Below are positions 55,631 through 63,728 of a stretch of DNA of 64,000 nucleotides, in pieces (within the stretch, counting starts at the first letter, position 1; each line of letters opens with the position of its first letter). The DNA is taken from the NCBI RefSeq assembly GCF_002002925.1, contig NZ_CP019511.1, positions 3,565,001 through 3,629,000 of the forward strand, given 5' to 3'. The notes beneath the pieces are model-generated. The model did no database searches, was not told the origin of the DNA, and was given only the letters and a program-made list of their open reading frames with translations. Source of the stretch: Sphingomonas sp. LM7. GTDB lineage: Bacteria > Pseudomonadota > Alphaproteobacteria > Sphingomonadales > Sphingomonadaceae. Made by a program: the position numbers and the translations under genes.

Positions 55631-56563
55631 ATGGCAATGCAGCCAATCCAGCGATGGCAGTATCGAGTGACGTTCGACCTGCGGGTCCGAAACGCCTACG
55701 GTGTCGCGTTCCAGGACTTTTTCTCCACTATCATGGAAGCCCGCTACGGAAGCGACTTCATCAGGGTAAGGCCCTTTGGCTCGCTTGGGGACAAAGGTTG
55801 CGACGGCTACGGGAGCACCGGTGGCTTGGTTTTCCAGTGCTACGGGAAGCTGGAGGATGCGGCTCCCAAAGCTGCGACCATCGCGAAGAAGATTGGCGAT
55901 GACTATCAGCTCGCCGGCGGTCATCTCGGGACGATCATGAAGGAGTGGCACTTCGCTCATAACCTTGTCAGCGGGCTACCGATCGAGGCGGTCCAGAAAA
56001 TCGAGGAACTGAAGCAGGCCGGTGCTCACGCGGTCGGCGTCTTTGGGCCGGCAAGCCTCTGGACGATCGTCGACGAACTGAAAGAGACCGACCTTTTCAA
56101 CCTCCTCGGACCGGCTGCGACGGCCGAGGATAGTCAGAACCTGAAGCTCGAGGAGGTCAGGCGTTTGACCGATTCGTTGATGGCGTCGATATCGGCGGGG
56201 ACCGTCCTGAACGGCCCGATCAAGCCGGTACCGTCGGATAAGCTGACCTTTAATCAGCTTCCAGGCCACTGGGTCCAGCTACTCACGATGGCGTCGAGCA
56301 ACGGCCCATTCGTCCAAGAATATTTCGAACAAAATTCCGATGTCGAACTGGGCGCCAGGATCGCCCAGGCGTTTTCCAGCCGGTATATGGCGCTGAAGCA
56401 GGAAGCGCTCACACCTGGACAGATCATGGACGCCCTCTACGAGCAGACGACCGGCATGGGTTCGGTGTCCACGGTGAGGCAGGTCGCCGCGCAGGCACTG
56501 CTGGCATATCTGTTTGACGCTTGCGAAATCTTCGAGGATCACACCGACAAGGTGGGGCCATGA
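55631..56563 (+). CDS. ABC-three-component (ABC-3C) system REase-like protein
   Basis: A 310-residue protein, first gene of an ABC-3C system. The N-terminal domain (about 25-80) has FQDFFSTIMEARYG, GSLGDKGCDGYG (51-62) and VFQCYGK (67-73), the pattern of restriction-endonuclease-like effector domains of this class; putative catalytic residues are D58, Q69 and K73. The remainder is helical with a C-terminal region GSVSTVRQVAAQALLAYLFD. It overlaps the middle component gene by ATGA. Catalytic activity is not proven, and the Q-x3-K spacing departs from classical PD-(D/E)xK. Confidence 0.75.
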   Translation: MAMQPIQRWQYRVTFDLRVRNAYGVAFQDFFSTIMEARYGSDFIRVRPFGSLGDKGCDGYGSTGGLVFQCYGKLEDAAPKAATIAKKIGDDYQLAGGHLGTIMKEWHFAHNLVSGLPIEAVQKIEELKQAGAHAVGVFGPASLWTIVDELKETDLFNLLGPAATAEDSQNLKLEEVRRLTDSLMASISAGTVLNGPIKPVPSDKLTFNQLPGHWVQLLTMASSNGPFVQEYFEQNSDVELGARIAQAFSSRYMALKQEALTPGQIMDALYEQTTGMGSVSTVRQVAAQALLAYLFDACEIFEDHTDKVGP

Positions 56564-56811
56564 TCCTTCCCTCGAAGCACATATCAGAGAGCCGTTCCCT
56601 CGCAGCGATCGGCGGCGAGATTCTCGCCCAGCTCGAAGAGCCGCGCGCCGTCTCAGAGATCTGGGAGCGGGTCCTGGCTGCCCGACGAGCGACCGGGCGA
56701 GGTGCTCCGCTGCCCTACGACTGGTTCATCTTGGCGCTGACCTTCCTCAACTCGATTTTCGCGGTGGAGCTGTCCCAAGGGCTCGTCATGCGGACGGAGG
56801 GCCGGCGGTGA
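56560..56811 (+). CDS. ABC-3C middle component protein
   Basis: An 83-residue protein matching the small middle component of ABC-3C systems: it opens with MILPSKHISESRSLAAIGGE, then VSEIWERVLAAR and PYDWFILALTFLNSIFAVEL, a winged-helix-like fold. It probably bridges the nuclease-like component and the ABC ATPase. It overlaps the genes on both sides by 4 bp (ATGA before, GTGA after), so all three proteins are made in a coupled way. Confidence 0.8.
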   Translation: MILPSKHISESRSLAAIGGEILAQLEEPRAVSEIWERVLAARRATGRGAPLPYDWFILALTFLNSIFAVELSQGLVMRTEGRR

Positions 56812-58574
56812 TCATCTCGATCGAGAGCGATCTGCCGAGTTTCAAGCCAGTCCGGCTGAAGCCTGGCCTAAACGTCCTGCTAGCCGACAAGTCCCCCTCT
56901 TCAGGTGAAAAGCAGACGCGAAACAGCGCCGGCAAATCGAGCCTTGTGGACGTCATAAACTTCCTGCTCGGGGGCAAGGCGGCAAGCGCTGTCGCCTGCC
57001 ACGACTCCCTCAAGGCCTACGCGTTCTACGGGACCTTCAAATTCGACGGCGACGAGATCAGGGTCGGACGTTCAGGCGACGAGCCGTCGAAGATATTAGT
57101 CGACGAGGAGAAGACGACGGCTTTCGGGCTGACACCCAAGCTGGACAAGAAGACCGGTCGCCATTTCGTCTCGAACGAGGTGTGGAAGGAGTTTCTCGGC
57201 AACCGACTCTTCGCATTGCCATTCCCCACCAAGGGAACGGCATTCGAGCAATCCTACACGCCCAGCTTCCGGTCGATGATCGCCTACTTCGTTCGCCGCC
57301 GCGGCGGCTTCATGCGCCCGGACAAGCATGCCGAGAAGCAGGCCACATGGGATAGCCAGGTAAATCTCTCATACCTGCTTGGTCTCGACTGGACCATACC
57401 ATTCGAGATCGAGAAGGTGCGGCAGCGCGAGCGTCAGCTGGTGGAGCTCAAGAAGGCGGCCGAGGGCGGTGTAGTCGGGGACATCATCGGCACCGTCGCG
57501 GAGCTGCGTCCAAGGGTCGTCCTGGCGGAAGCTAACGTCGAGAAGCTGCGAGGGGATTTGGCGGCGTTCCGCGTCGTCGACAGCTACCGCGAGATGTCGG
57601 ATCGAGCCTCCGCGATCCGCGGCGAGATGCTCGCGATCGAGCGTAACTCGGTGATCCTGAAGCAGACGCTAGACCACCTTGAGACCAACTACAGGGAAGA
57701 GCAGCCGCCCGCGACGACGGATGTCAATCGGCTCTACAAGGCGATCGGGATCGAACTGCCGACCGTCGCGGTGCGGCGCTTCGAGGAGGTCCGAGCATTT
57801 CACGAGTCTGTGGTGGCGAACCGACGGAAGCGCCTCGAGGAGCAGATCAACGTTACGAAGACGGAACTTTCCGAGGCTGAAGCGCGCTCGGCGGCGCTTG
57901 ACGGCGAGCGTAGCGAAATCCTCCGCTTTCTCGAAGGCAGCGGCGCGTTGGAGGACTTCACGGCACTCCAGGAACGGCTCGCGAGCCTGGCAGTCGAGGC
58001 GGCGGCGCTGCGCGAACGCTTCAACGCAGCCGAGATCCTCGAAGGCGAGAAGACTGAGTTAGAGGGCGACCGCATCAACCTGAAGCGACGTCTGCAGGAC
58101 GACCATCAGGCGCGGCAAGCGCAGCTGGACAAGGCGATCCTGTTCATTGGCGGGGCGATCGACCAGCTCTACAGCGACCGGACTGGAGGATTCGTCGTTG
58201 CCGCGAATGACGGTGGACCCGAATTCGAGATCTCGATCCAAGGAGATCGGGGCGGGGGCATCTCGCAGATCGAAATCTTCTGTCTAGACCTTGCTCTGCT
58301 GTCGCTCACCGCGGAAGCCCGGCGGGGTCCGCGCTTCCTGATCCATGACAGCCACCTCTTCGACGGCGTCGACGAGCGTCAGGTTTCAAAGGCACTTCAG
58401 CTAGGCAAGGACACGGCTGACCGGATCGGCGGGCAGTATCTTGTCACCATGAACTCGGACATCTTCGACCGACTGCCGTTGCCCGCGGCCTTCGATAAGC
58501 CTGCGCATGTGCTGTCCACGCGCCTGTCGGACGATGGCGAGGGAGGCGGATTGTTCGGCTTCAGGTTTGACTAA
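56808..58574 (+). CDS. ABC-3C ATPase (DUF2326, SMC/RecN-like)
   Basis: A 588-residue ABC-class ATPase. The Walker A region is RNSAGKSSLVDVINFLLGG (K43), the centre is a long coiled coil (about 200-470), and a DUF2326 C-terminus carries the Walker B-like RFLIHDSHLF (about 510-518; D514). SMC/RecN-like ABC ATPases act on DNA or nucleoprotein complexes. Start is GTG at 56808 overlapping the middle component stop. It is likely the sensor/motor part of a putative anti-phage or conflict system; direct activity is not known. Confidence 0.85.
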   Translation: MIISIESDLPSFKPVRLKPGLNVLLADKSPSSGEKQTRNSAGKSSLVDVINFLLGGKAASAVACHDSLKAYAFYGTFKFDGDEIRVGRSGDEPSKILVDEEKTTAFGLTPKLDKKTGRHFVSNEVWKEFLGNRLFALPFPTKGTAFEQSYTPSFRSMIAYFVRRRGGFMRPDKHAEKQATWDSQVNLSYLLGLDWTIPFEIEKVRQRERQLVELKKAAEGGVVGDIIGTVAELRPRVVLAEANVEKLRGDLAAFRVVDSYREMSDRASAIRGEMLAIERNSVILKQTLDHLETNYREEQPPATTDVNRLYKAIGIELPTVAVRRFEEVRAFHESVVANRRKRLEEQINVTKTELSEAEARSAALDGERSEILRFLEGSGALEDFTALQERLASLAVEAAALRERFNAAEILEGEKTELEGDRINLKRRLQDDHQARQAQLDKAILFIGGAIDQLYSDRTGGFVVAANDGGPEFEISIQGDRGGGISQIEIFCLDLALLSLTAEARRGPRFLIHDSHLFDGVDERQVSKALQLGKDTADRIGGQYLVTMNSDIFDRLPLPAAFDKPAHVLSTRLSDDGEGGGLFGFRFD

Positions 58575-58709
58575 CTGCAACCGCCATTGACGGCTTGTGG
58601 GTCATATCGCCTTCGCACCCGGGCAACGCGAGGGTCCGCCTTACTTGATTCGGCACCCCGAAGCCGCGTGTCCGCAACCCGCCTAAAAACAGGCGCGATA
58701 ACAACGGAC

Positions 58710-59132
58710 TCAGCCCTCCAACATTCTCAGGGTGTCGCTGTCACGCTGCCCCGTGAACCAGCGATCGAGCGCGGCGGCCAGCAATGGGCTCGGTCTCGCC
58801 GCCTCGAACAAGGTCAGCGAAGAGCGCAACTTCATCGCATCTACGGATCCGAAGACCGCAACGGCATCGCTGACATTGAGATCCTGAAGCGCCCCGACGC
58901 ATTCGAGGTAGCGGCGGCCAAGCAGAGGGTGATCCAGATAGGCGATCGCCTCTTCCAGCGAGCGGATGCCGAAGAACCGCGCCGTTTCGCTGCGACCGAG
59001 CCCCGCGAGCTGCGGGAAAATGAACCACATCCAGTGCGACCGCTTGGCGCCGCGTCGAATCTCAGCCAGAGCGGTCGCGTAGATCGGCTCCTGGGCCTCA
59101 ACGAAGCGCTCAAGCGACGAACCCACCGTCAT
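58710..59132 (-). CDS. DUF1810 family protein
   Basis: A 140-residue protein of the DUF1810 family, with RFVEAQEPIYATALAEIRRG, the core motif KRSHWMWFIFPQLAGLG and PLLGRRYLECV. Relatives are structurally close to NADAR-type proteins, but the function is unknown. It follows the SRAP gene at 59135 by 2 bp on the same strand, so it is probably also under the LexA box at 59773. The 135 bp beyond its 3' end show nothing notable. Confidence 0.85.
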   Translation of the reverse strand: MTVGSSLERFVEAQEPIYATALAEIRRGAKRSHWMWFIFPQLAGLGRSETARFFGIRSLEEAIAYLDHPLLGRRYLECVGALQDLNVSDAVAVFGSVDAMKLRSSLTLFEAARPSPLLAAALDRWFTGQRDSDTLRMLEG

Positions 59133-59134
59133 GG

Positions 59135-59743
59135 TCAGAGGAGCGCCGCCTGCGCGGGCGCCGGCGGAAAGACGCGCACCACGTCTAGGCTTCCCTTGGG
59201 TAACGCAACCAGCACGTCATCGGCGGGAACTTGCGTGTCGAGCCATGCCGCCCAGCGATCACGCGGAAGCGGAACGATCTGCCGAGAGTGATAGGGCGCC
59301 ACATCCTCTCCAGGCTCGATCGTGAGCATGGTGAAGGCCTCGCCGACCGGGCTATCGCGCCAGATGCCGGCGATGCAGAACCAGCGATGGCCGGCGAGAG
59401 TGAACAGCCATTTGTCCTGCCGCTTCTGCTTGGGGTCCTCGGGTTTGGTGAATTCGTAGAAGCCGTCGGCGAGTATCAGGCAGCGGTTCGAATCGAACTG
59501 CCGTCCCTCGGAGCGGAAATTGTAGACCGGCTTGCCGCCCGGCGCCGGCCAGCTCCATCGCCGGTTGACGAGCTCGCCGCCGATCGCACCGCTGCGCACG
59601 ATGGGTGCCACGTCGGTGATCTTGATATCCTCACGTGCCGCGACATTCGGCGTGCCCTCCGGCAAGTCGATCTTGATCTTGAGGTCGTCGAAATCCTCCA
59701 TGATCGAGGCGATATCGACCTCGAGCCGGTAGTCATTGCACAT
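59135..59743 (-). CDS. yedK: SRAP-family (YedK/HMCES) abasic-site shield protein
   Basis: A 202-residue SRAP protein that forms a thiazolidine link to abasic sites in single-stranded DNA. It starts MCNDYR, so the catalytic Cys2 is exposed after Met removal. GFYEF supplies the catalytic Glu and APYHSRQIVPL the catalytic His. The start at 59743 is required: GGAGG lies 6 nt upstream, whereas an ATG at 59749 would bury the cysteine and touch the ribosome site. A LexA box stands upstream, and DUF1810 follows immediately. Confidence 0.92.
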   Translation of the reverse strand: MCNDYRLEVDIASIMEDFDDLKIKIDLPEGTPNVAAREDIKITDVAPIVRSGAIGGELVNRRWSWPAPGGKPVYNFRSEGRQFDSNRCLILADGFYEFTKPEDPKQKRQDKWLFTLAGHRWFCIAGIWRDSPVGEAFTMLTIEPGEDVAPYHSRQIVPLPRDRWAAWLDTQVPADDVLVALPKGSLDVVRVFPPAPAQAALL

Positions 59744-59772
59744 CGACATCCTCCGATTTGCGCCGCGCGCTC

Positions 59773-59787
59773 GTTCGCATTATGTTC
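59773..59787. promoter_or_regulatory. Shared LexA box between two SRAP genes
   Basis: GTTC-GCATTAT-GTTC matches the alphaproteobacterial LexA consensus. It lies 30 bp from the yedK start on the minus strand and 6 bp from the second SRAP start on the plus strand. CATTAT (plus) and CATAAT (minus) inside it form overlapping -10 elements, so one site can repress both genes. Confidence 0.85.
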
Positions 59788-59792
59788 TCACC

Positions 59793-60317
59793 ATGAAAGC
59801 GAGTCCCTTCGAGTCGGAAGCGCCTCTTGGCAGCCGTCGCGCCATCATCCGGCGAAACCCGGACGATGCGCAAGAGATCGAGATGATCGAGGCGGCGTGG
59901 GGGATGCAGCTTGGCGAAGATGGCGCCAAGCCCTTCAAGTTCCTCCGCTCGGAGGGCAAGCAGTTCAGAACCCAGCGTTGCCTGGTCCCGGCGAGCGAGT
60001 TCCACGTCAAGAACGGCGACCGGCGGTTCCGCGTCACGCTCGAGGACGGCAACTTCTTCTACCTCGCAGGCGTCTGGCAGCCGCCGACCGGCGATCGGCT
60101 GACCAGCTTTGCGATCGTCACTATCGAAGCCAATCCGGACGTTTTCTTCTACCAGGAGCGGCAGGGTGCCGTGCTGCTGCGTCGCCAGAATATGGCGTGG
60201 CTCGATCTCACCGTACCGCAAGACGAACTGCTCAGGGCCCTGCCGCCGCGCAGCTTCGCGATCGAGGAGATCGCGCCCCGGCAGCCCGAGCTCCGGCAAG
60301 CAGAGCTGGCATTCTGA
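59793..60317 (+). CDS. Degenerate SRAP-family protein without catalytic residues
   Basis: A 174-residue SRAP homologue. The fold-defining segments are present: FLRSEGKQFRTQRCLVPASE, FYLAGVWQPPTGDRLTSFAI and the final AWLDLTVPQDELLRAL. But it starts MKASPF, without Cys2, has FHVKN where the catalytic Glu of GFYEF should be, and FYQERQ where the catalytic His should be. It is therefore predicted to be an SRAP pseudoenzyme that might still bind DNA. With the -10 inside the LexA box, the mRNA would be leaderless, starting at or near the ATG. Confidence 0.8.
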   Translation: MKASPFESEAPLGSRRAIIRRNPDDAQEIEMIEAAWGMQLGEDGAKPFKFLRSEGKQFRTQRCLVPASEFHVKNGDRRFRVTLEDGNFFYLAGVWQPPTGDRLTSFAIVTIEANPDVFFYQERQGAVLLRRQNMAWLDLTVPQDELLRALPPRSFAIEEIAPRQPELRQAELAF

Positions 60318-60327
60318 AGGACAGGGC

Positions 60328-60732
60328 ATGATTCCGTTTCAACCGCAGATTGCGGACGCCACACCGATCGCAAGCGCCATGGAGCGCCTCAACGGCGTGA
60401 AGGTCAGCGCGGCGCAACTCCAGACTGCTCTCGAGCGGCTTTCGTCATTGCCAGCCCATCTGCGCAATAAGGCGCCGGCGCAGGCATTGGCGCTCCAGGC
60501 CCTCGCAGCGGAAGAAGCTTTCGCAGAAGATTATGGTTCCGCGGCGCTGCATGCACGGATTGTGGCGCTAGCCAAATGGACGGCGCTCCATGATCCGGAG
60601 CGCCAGTCTGACGCCGAGGCTGTCATCGAGGCGGCGGCGCGCTTTCCCCTCAGCGAAAGCGAAGACGGCGTGCGTTTCGAACCCGGCGGCTTTCAGGAGA
60701 TGATCCTGTTCATCGAGGAACTGCCTTGGTGA
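60328..60732 (+). CDS. Hypothetical protein
   Basis: A 134-residue soluble, mainly helical protein (SAAQLQTALERLSSLPAHLR, ALALQALAAEEAFAEDYGS, EPGGFQEMILFIEELPW). No family is recognised. It starts 10 bp after the degenerate SRAP gene, so it is probably co-transcribed under LexA control. The next 288 bp (60733-61020) before the tRNA contain no gene that I can support. Confidence 0.7.
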   Translation: MIPFQPQIADATPIASAMERLNGVKVSAAQLQTALERLSSLPAHLRNKAPAQALALQALAAEEAFAEDYGSAALHARIVALAKWTALHDPERQSDAEAVIEAAARFPLSESEDGVRFEPGGFQEMILFIEELPW

Positions 60733-61020
60733 GTTGAGTCGTTGGCCGACCCCGATGCCGAGCCCCTCTCAGATCTTCGCCCCATAGAGGGCCCGACACG
60801 CTGCTCGCCATGAGCTTGTCGATGGTTCGCATGGCGGCCCTTCGAGTCGGTGTTTCGATGCTGCCCGCGACACGCGCCGTTCGGACGGAGGTGAGAATCG
60901 CAGGGACAGCGGCGGATTCGCTCCTAGCCCCCATCGCTCTCACGATGGGACGCTGTAGTGAGATTCTGGTGAGAATGGGAATCATGCCGCTTGGCGGCAT
61001 CGCCTAAGTCATTGAAAAGC

Positions 61021-61097
<77 letters not shown>

Positions 61098-61149
61098 CTG
61101 GAAAGCCGCGCCTAGCAAAGCAAAACGGGGCGCGCCAGCCGATTTCGCG

Positions 61150-61812
61150 TCAGCGCGCGGCAGACTTTCGTTCAGACGGGGCCGGGGTCTTGGGTTTGTA
61201 GGCGCAGAGATCGGCGACGACGCAGCGCCAGCATTCGGGCGTGCGCGCCTTGCAGGTGTAGCGGCCGTGGAGGATCAGCCAATGGTGCGCGTGGAGACGA
61301 AAGGGCTGGGGCACGCGCTTTTCCAGCTTGAGTTCGACTTCCAGCGGCGTCTTGCCGCGCGCCAGCCCGGTGCGGTTGCCGACGCGAAAGATATGCGTGT
61401 CGACGGCGAAGGTCTCGTGCCCGAATGCGCTGTTGAGCACGACGTTCGCCGTCTTGCGGCCGACGCCGGGCAGCGCTTCCAGCGCGTCGCGGTCGTCGGG
61501 CACCTCGCCGCCATGCTGCTCGATCAGCGCGCGGCTCAGCGCGAGGACGTTCTTCGCCTTCGTGTTGTAGAAGTTGATCGTGCGCAGATGTTCGCGCAGC
61601 GTGTCCTCGCCGAGCGCGAGCATCTTTTCCGGCGTGTCGGCTTGCGCGAACAGTTTCCGCGTCGCCTTGTTGACCCCGGCATCGGTCATCTGCGCGGAGA
61701 GTACGACGGCGACGAGCAACGTGAACGGATTGCTGTATTCGAGCTCGGTCTCGGGGTGCGGATTGTCCGCCGCAAGCCGCGCGAAGAACTCGACGATCTC
61801 CGCCTTGTTCAA
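61150..61812 (-). CDS. nth: Endonuclease III
   Basis: A 220-residue base-excision repair glycosylase/AP lyase for oxidised pyrimidines. The HhH motif with catalytic Lys is ALPGVGRKTANVVLNSAFG, the catalytic Asp lies in VDTHIFRVGNRTGLA, and the 4Fe-4S cluster is CKARTPECWRCVVADLC (C-x6-C-x2-C-x5-C). The start is TTG at 61812, giving MNKAEIVEFF as in E. coli Nth and overlapping the dapB stop (TTGA); a longer frame upstream was rejected. Confidence 0.95.
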   Translation of the reverse strand: MNKAEIVEFFARLAADNPHPETELEYSNPFTLLVAVVLSAQMTDAGVNKATRKLFAQADTPEKMLALGEDTLREHLRTINFYNTKAKNVLALSRALIEQHGGEVPDDRDALEALPGVGRKTANVVLNSAFGHETFAVDTHIFRVGNRTGLARGKTPLEVELKLEKRVPQPFRLHAHHWLILHGRYTCKARTPECWRCVVADLCAYKPKTPAPSERKSAAR

Positions 61813-62537
61813 ATGCCGAGCACCTGGTCCATCGTGTATCGGCCGGGCTGCTGGGTCTTGAGCCACAGCGCCGCCTGGACCGCGCCGCGCGCGAAGATCG
61901 CGCGGTCGTCGGCGCGGTGGGTGAGCTCGATCCGCTCGCCCGCAGTGGCGAAGACCACGCTGTGATCGCCGACCACCGATCCGCCGCGCAGGCTCGCCAT
62001 GCCGATCGTGCCGCCCGCGCGCGGGCCGGTGAGCCCGGCGCGGTCGCTCACGCCGGCTTCGGCGAGCGTCGTGCCGATGCCGTGCGCGGCAGCGTTGCCG
62101 AGCATCAGCGCAGTGCCCGACGGGGCATCGGCCTTGTTGCGATGGTGCATCTCGACGATCTCGATATCCCAATCGGGGCCCAGCCGCGCCGCCGCCTCGC
62201 GCACCAGCCGTGCGAGCAGGCCGATGCCCATCGAGGTATTGCCGGTCTGGAGCACCGGGATCTCGGTAGCGGCGGCGTCGATCAGTTCGTGATGGTGCGC
62301 GCCGATGCCGGTGGTGCCGATCACGATCGGCGTCCACGCGGCGCGGGCGGCGCCGAGATGTGCCTCCAGCGCAGCGGGTGCCGAGAAATCGACCAGCACA
62401 TCGGCCTTGCGGGCAAGGTCGGCGGGATTGTCGCCAACATCCGAACCGCCCGCCAGTTGCGCGCCGAGGCTCGGGGCGAGCGCGGCGATCGCCTGCCCCA
62501 TGCGGCCCATGCTTCCGAAGATTCCGATGCTGGTCAT
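61809..62537 (-). CDS. dapB: 4-hydroxy-tetrahydrodipicolinate reductase
   Basis: A 242-residue enzyme of lysine/diaminopimelate synthesis. The NAD(P)-binding start is IGIFGSMGRMGQAIAAL, the catalytic/substrate motifs are EMHHRNKADAPSGTALMLG and GERIELTHRADDRAIFARGA. Start at 62537 with ATG; the frame extends upstream without family likeness. It is co-transcribed with nth (4-bp overlap). This marks the housekeeping side of the tRNA. Confidence 0.95.
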   Translation of the reverse strand: MTSIGIFGSMGRMGQAIAALAPSLGAQLAGGSDVGDNPADLARKADVLVDFSAPAALEAHLGAARAAWTPIVIGTTGIGAHHHELIDAAATEIPVLQTGNTSMGIGLLARLVREAAARLGPDWDIEIVEMHHRNKADAPSGTALMLGNAAAHGIGTTLAEAGVSDRAGLTGPRAGGTIGMASLRGGSVVGDHSVVFATAGERIELTHRADDRAIFARGAVQAALWLKTQQPGRYTMDQVLGI

Positions 62538-62577
62538 GGCCGATGCTGTGGCACAATCGGGGGGCAGCGCGACAGGG

Positions 62578-62910
62578 CTATTTCTTGTTCTTGCGTCCCA
62601 GCGGCATGCGAAAGCGGACCATCGCGGCGGGCGATTCCGCGCCGGGGAGGCTGCGCTGCTCGGCCTCGACCGAGAGTTCGCCCGGCCCCAGCTGCGTCGT
62701 CGCGCGCACCGGCGGCTCGACATAGCGTGGTGCGATCTTCTTGAGCCGGAAGCGATCGGGATCGGCGATGCCGCACACGACGATGTCCTCGGTGGCGGTA
62801 TCGCAGCGCGTATCGGTGGCCGTCGTCCGCGTGCCGTCGTCCTCGCCGCCCGGGAATGCGGCGCGGTCCTGCAGCGGGGCGCCGGCGAGCAGCAATGCGA
62901 GGACCACCAT
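62578..62910 (-). CDS. Hypothetical secreted protein
   Basis: A 110-residue protein with an N-terminal signal segment (MVVLALLLAGAPLQ) followed by a soluble region with a CDTATEDIVVCG motif (two Cys, possibly a disulphide) and LKKIAPRYVEPPV, ending in KKNKK-like basic residues. Proteins of this pattern are frequent but uncharacterised in sphingomonads. ATG at 62910 was chosen because GGAG lies about 9 nt upstream and an upstream TTG adds no signal. It is divergent from cobB. Confidence 0.65.
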   Translation of the reverse strand: MVVLALLLAGAPLQDRAAFPGGEDDGTRTTATDTRCDTATEDIVVCGIADPDRFRLKKIAPRYVEPPVRATTQLGPGELSVEAEQRSLPGAESPAAMVRFRMPLGRKNKK

Positions 62911-62987
62911 CGGCAGGCACTCCGGAAGGACGCAGCCATACAACAGCGGGTTTGCGGCAAAGGCGTGGCGGACGGTACAAGCGACGC

Positions 62988-63692
62988 ATGACCGACATTC
63001 GCAACATCGTGATCCTCACCGGCGCCGGCGTGTCCGCAGAAAGCGGCGTCGCGACCTTCCGCGGCCCGGGCGGATTGTGGGAGGGGCACCGCGTCGAGGA
63101 TGTCTGCACGCCGCAGGCGCTGGCGCACGATCCCGAGCTGGTCCATCGCTTCTACGACGCGCGGCGTGCCCAGCTCGCCGGCGTCGCGCCCAATGCCGCG
63201 CACCGCGCGCTGGCGCGGCTCGACGCGGAATGGCCGGGCGAGCTCTTGCTGGTCACCCAGAATGTCGACGATCTGCACGAGCGCGCCGGATCGCAGCGGC
63301 TGCTCCACATGCATGGCGAGCTCAAGTCGGCGCTGTGCGCGGCGTGCGGGGTGCGCACCGGCTGGGAAGATTTGCTGCCGCCCGAGACCGAATGCCCCAA
63401 TTGCGGTACGCCCGCGCTGCGCCCCGACATCGTGTTCTTCGGCGAAATGCCGTACCAGATGGAGCGGATCGAGGCGGCGCTTGCCGCAGCCGATCTGTTC
63501 GTCTCGATCGGCACGTCGGGCGCGGTCTATCCCGCCGCGGGTTTCGTCCAGACCGCGCGCCACCACGGCGCGGCGACGCTCGAGCTCAACCTCGATCCGT
63601 CCGAAGGCAGCCTGTGGTTCGGCGAGAGCCGGATGGGGCCGGCGGGGGTTTTGGTGCCCGCGTGGGTCGAGGAACTTTTACTCGCGGGATAG
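62988..63692 (+). CDS. cobB: NAD-dependent protein deacylase (sirtuin)
   Basis: A 234-residue sirtuin. GAGVSAESGVATFRGPGG is the NAD-binding start, TQNVDDLHERAGS and the catalytic His in LLHMHGELKS follow, and a zinc-binding pair CAAC...CPNC is present. RFYDARR holds the Tyr-x-x-Arg pair of class III sirtuins, which remove succinyl and related groups. Start at 62988; a longer upstream frame lacks support. Adjacent to housekeeping genes, not part of the accessory region. Confidence 0.93.
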   Translation: MTDIRNIVILTGAGVSAESGVATFRGPGGLWEGHRVEDVCTPQALAHDPELVHRFYDARRAQLAGVAPNAAHRALARLDAEWPGELLLVTQNVDDLHERAGSQRLLHMHGELKSALCAACGVRTGWEDLLPPETECPNCGTPALRPDIVFFGEMPYQMERIEAALAAADLFVSIGTSGAVYPAAGFVQTARHHGAATLELNLDPSEGSLWFGESRMGPAGVLVPAWVEELLLAG

Positions 63693-63728
63693 GCGCATCT
63701 ATGTCCTCACCCTGTGGGAGAGGGATTT

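Noticed and set aside
60733..61020. Possible genes or integrase remnant between the hypothetical gene and tRNA-Arg
   Set aside because: Short open frames occur on both strands, but none has a ribosome site or resembles a known protein, so nothing is annotated.
61813..62556. N-terminal extension of nth across dapB
   Set aside because: The extension is an out-of-frame reading of dapB. The TTG at 61812 gives an N-terminus that matches E. coli Nth.
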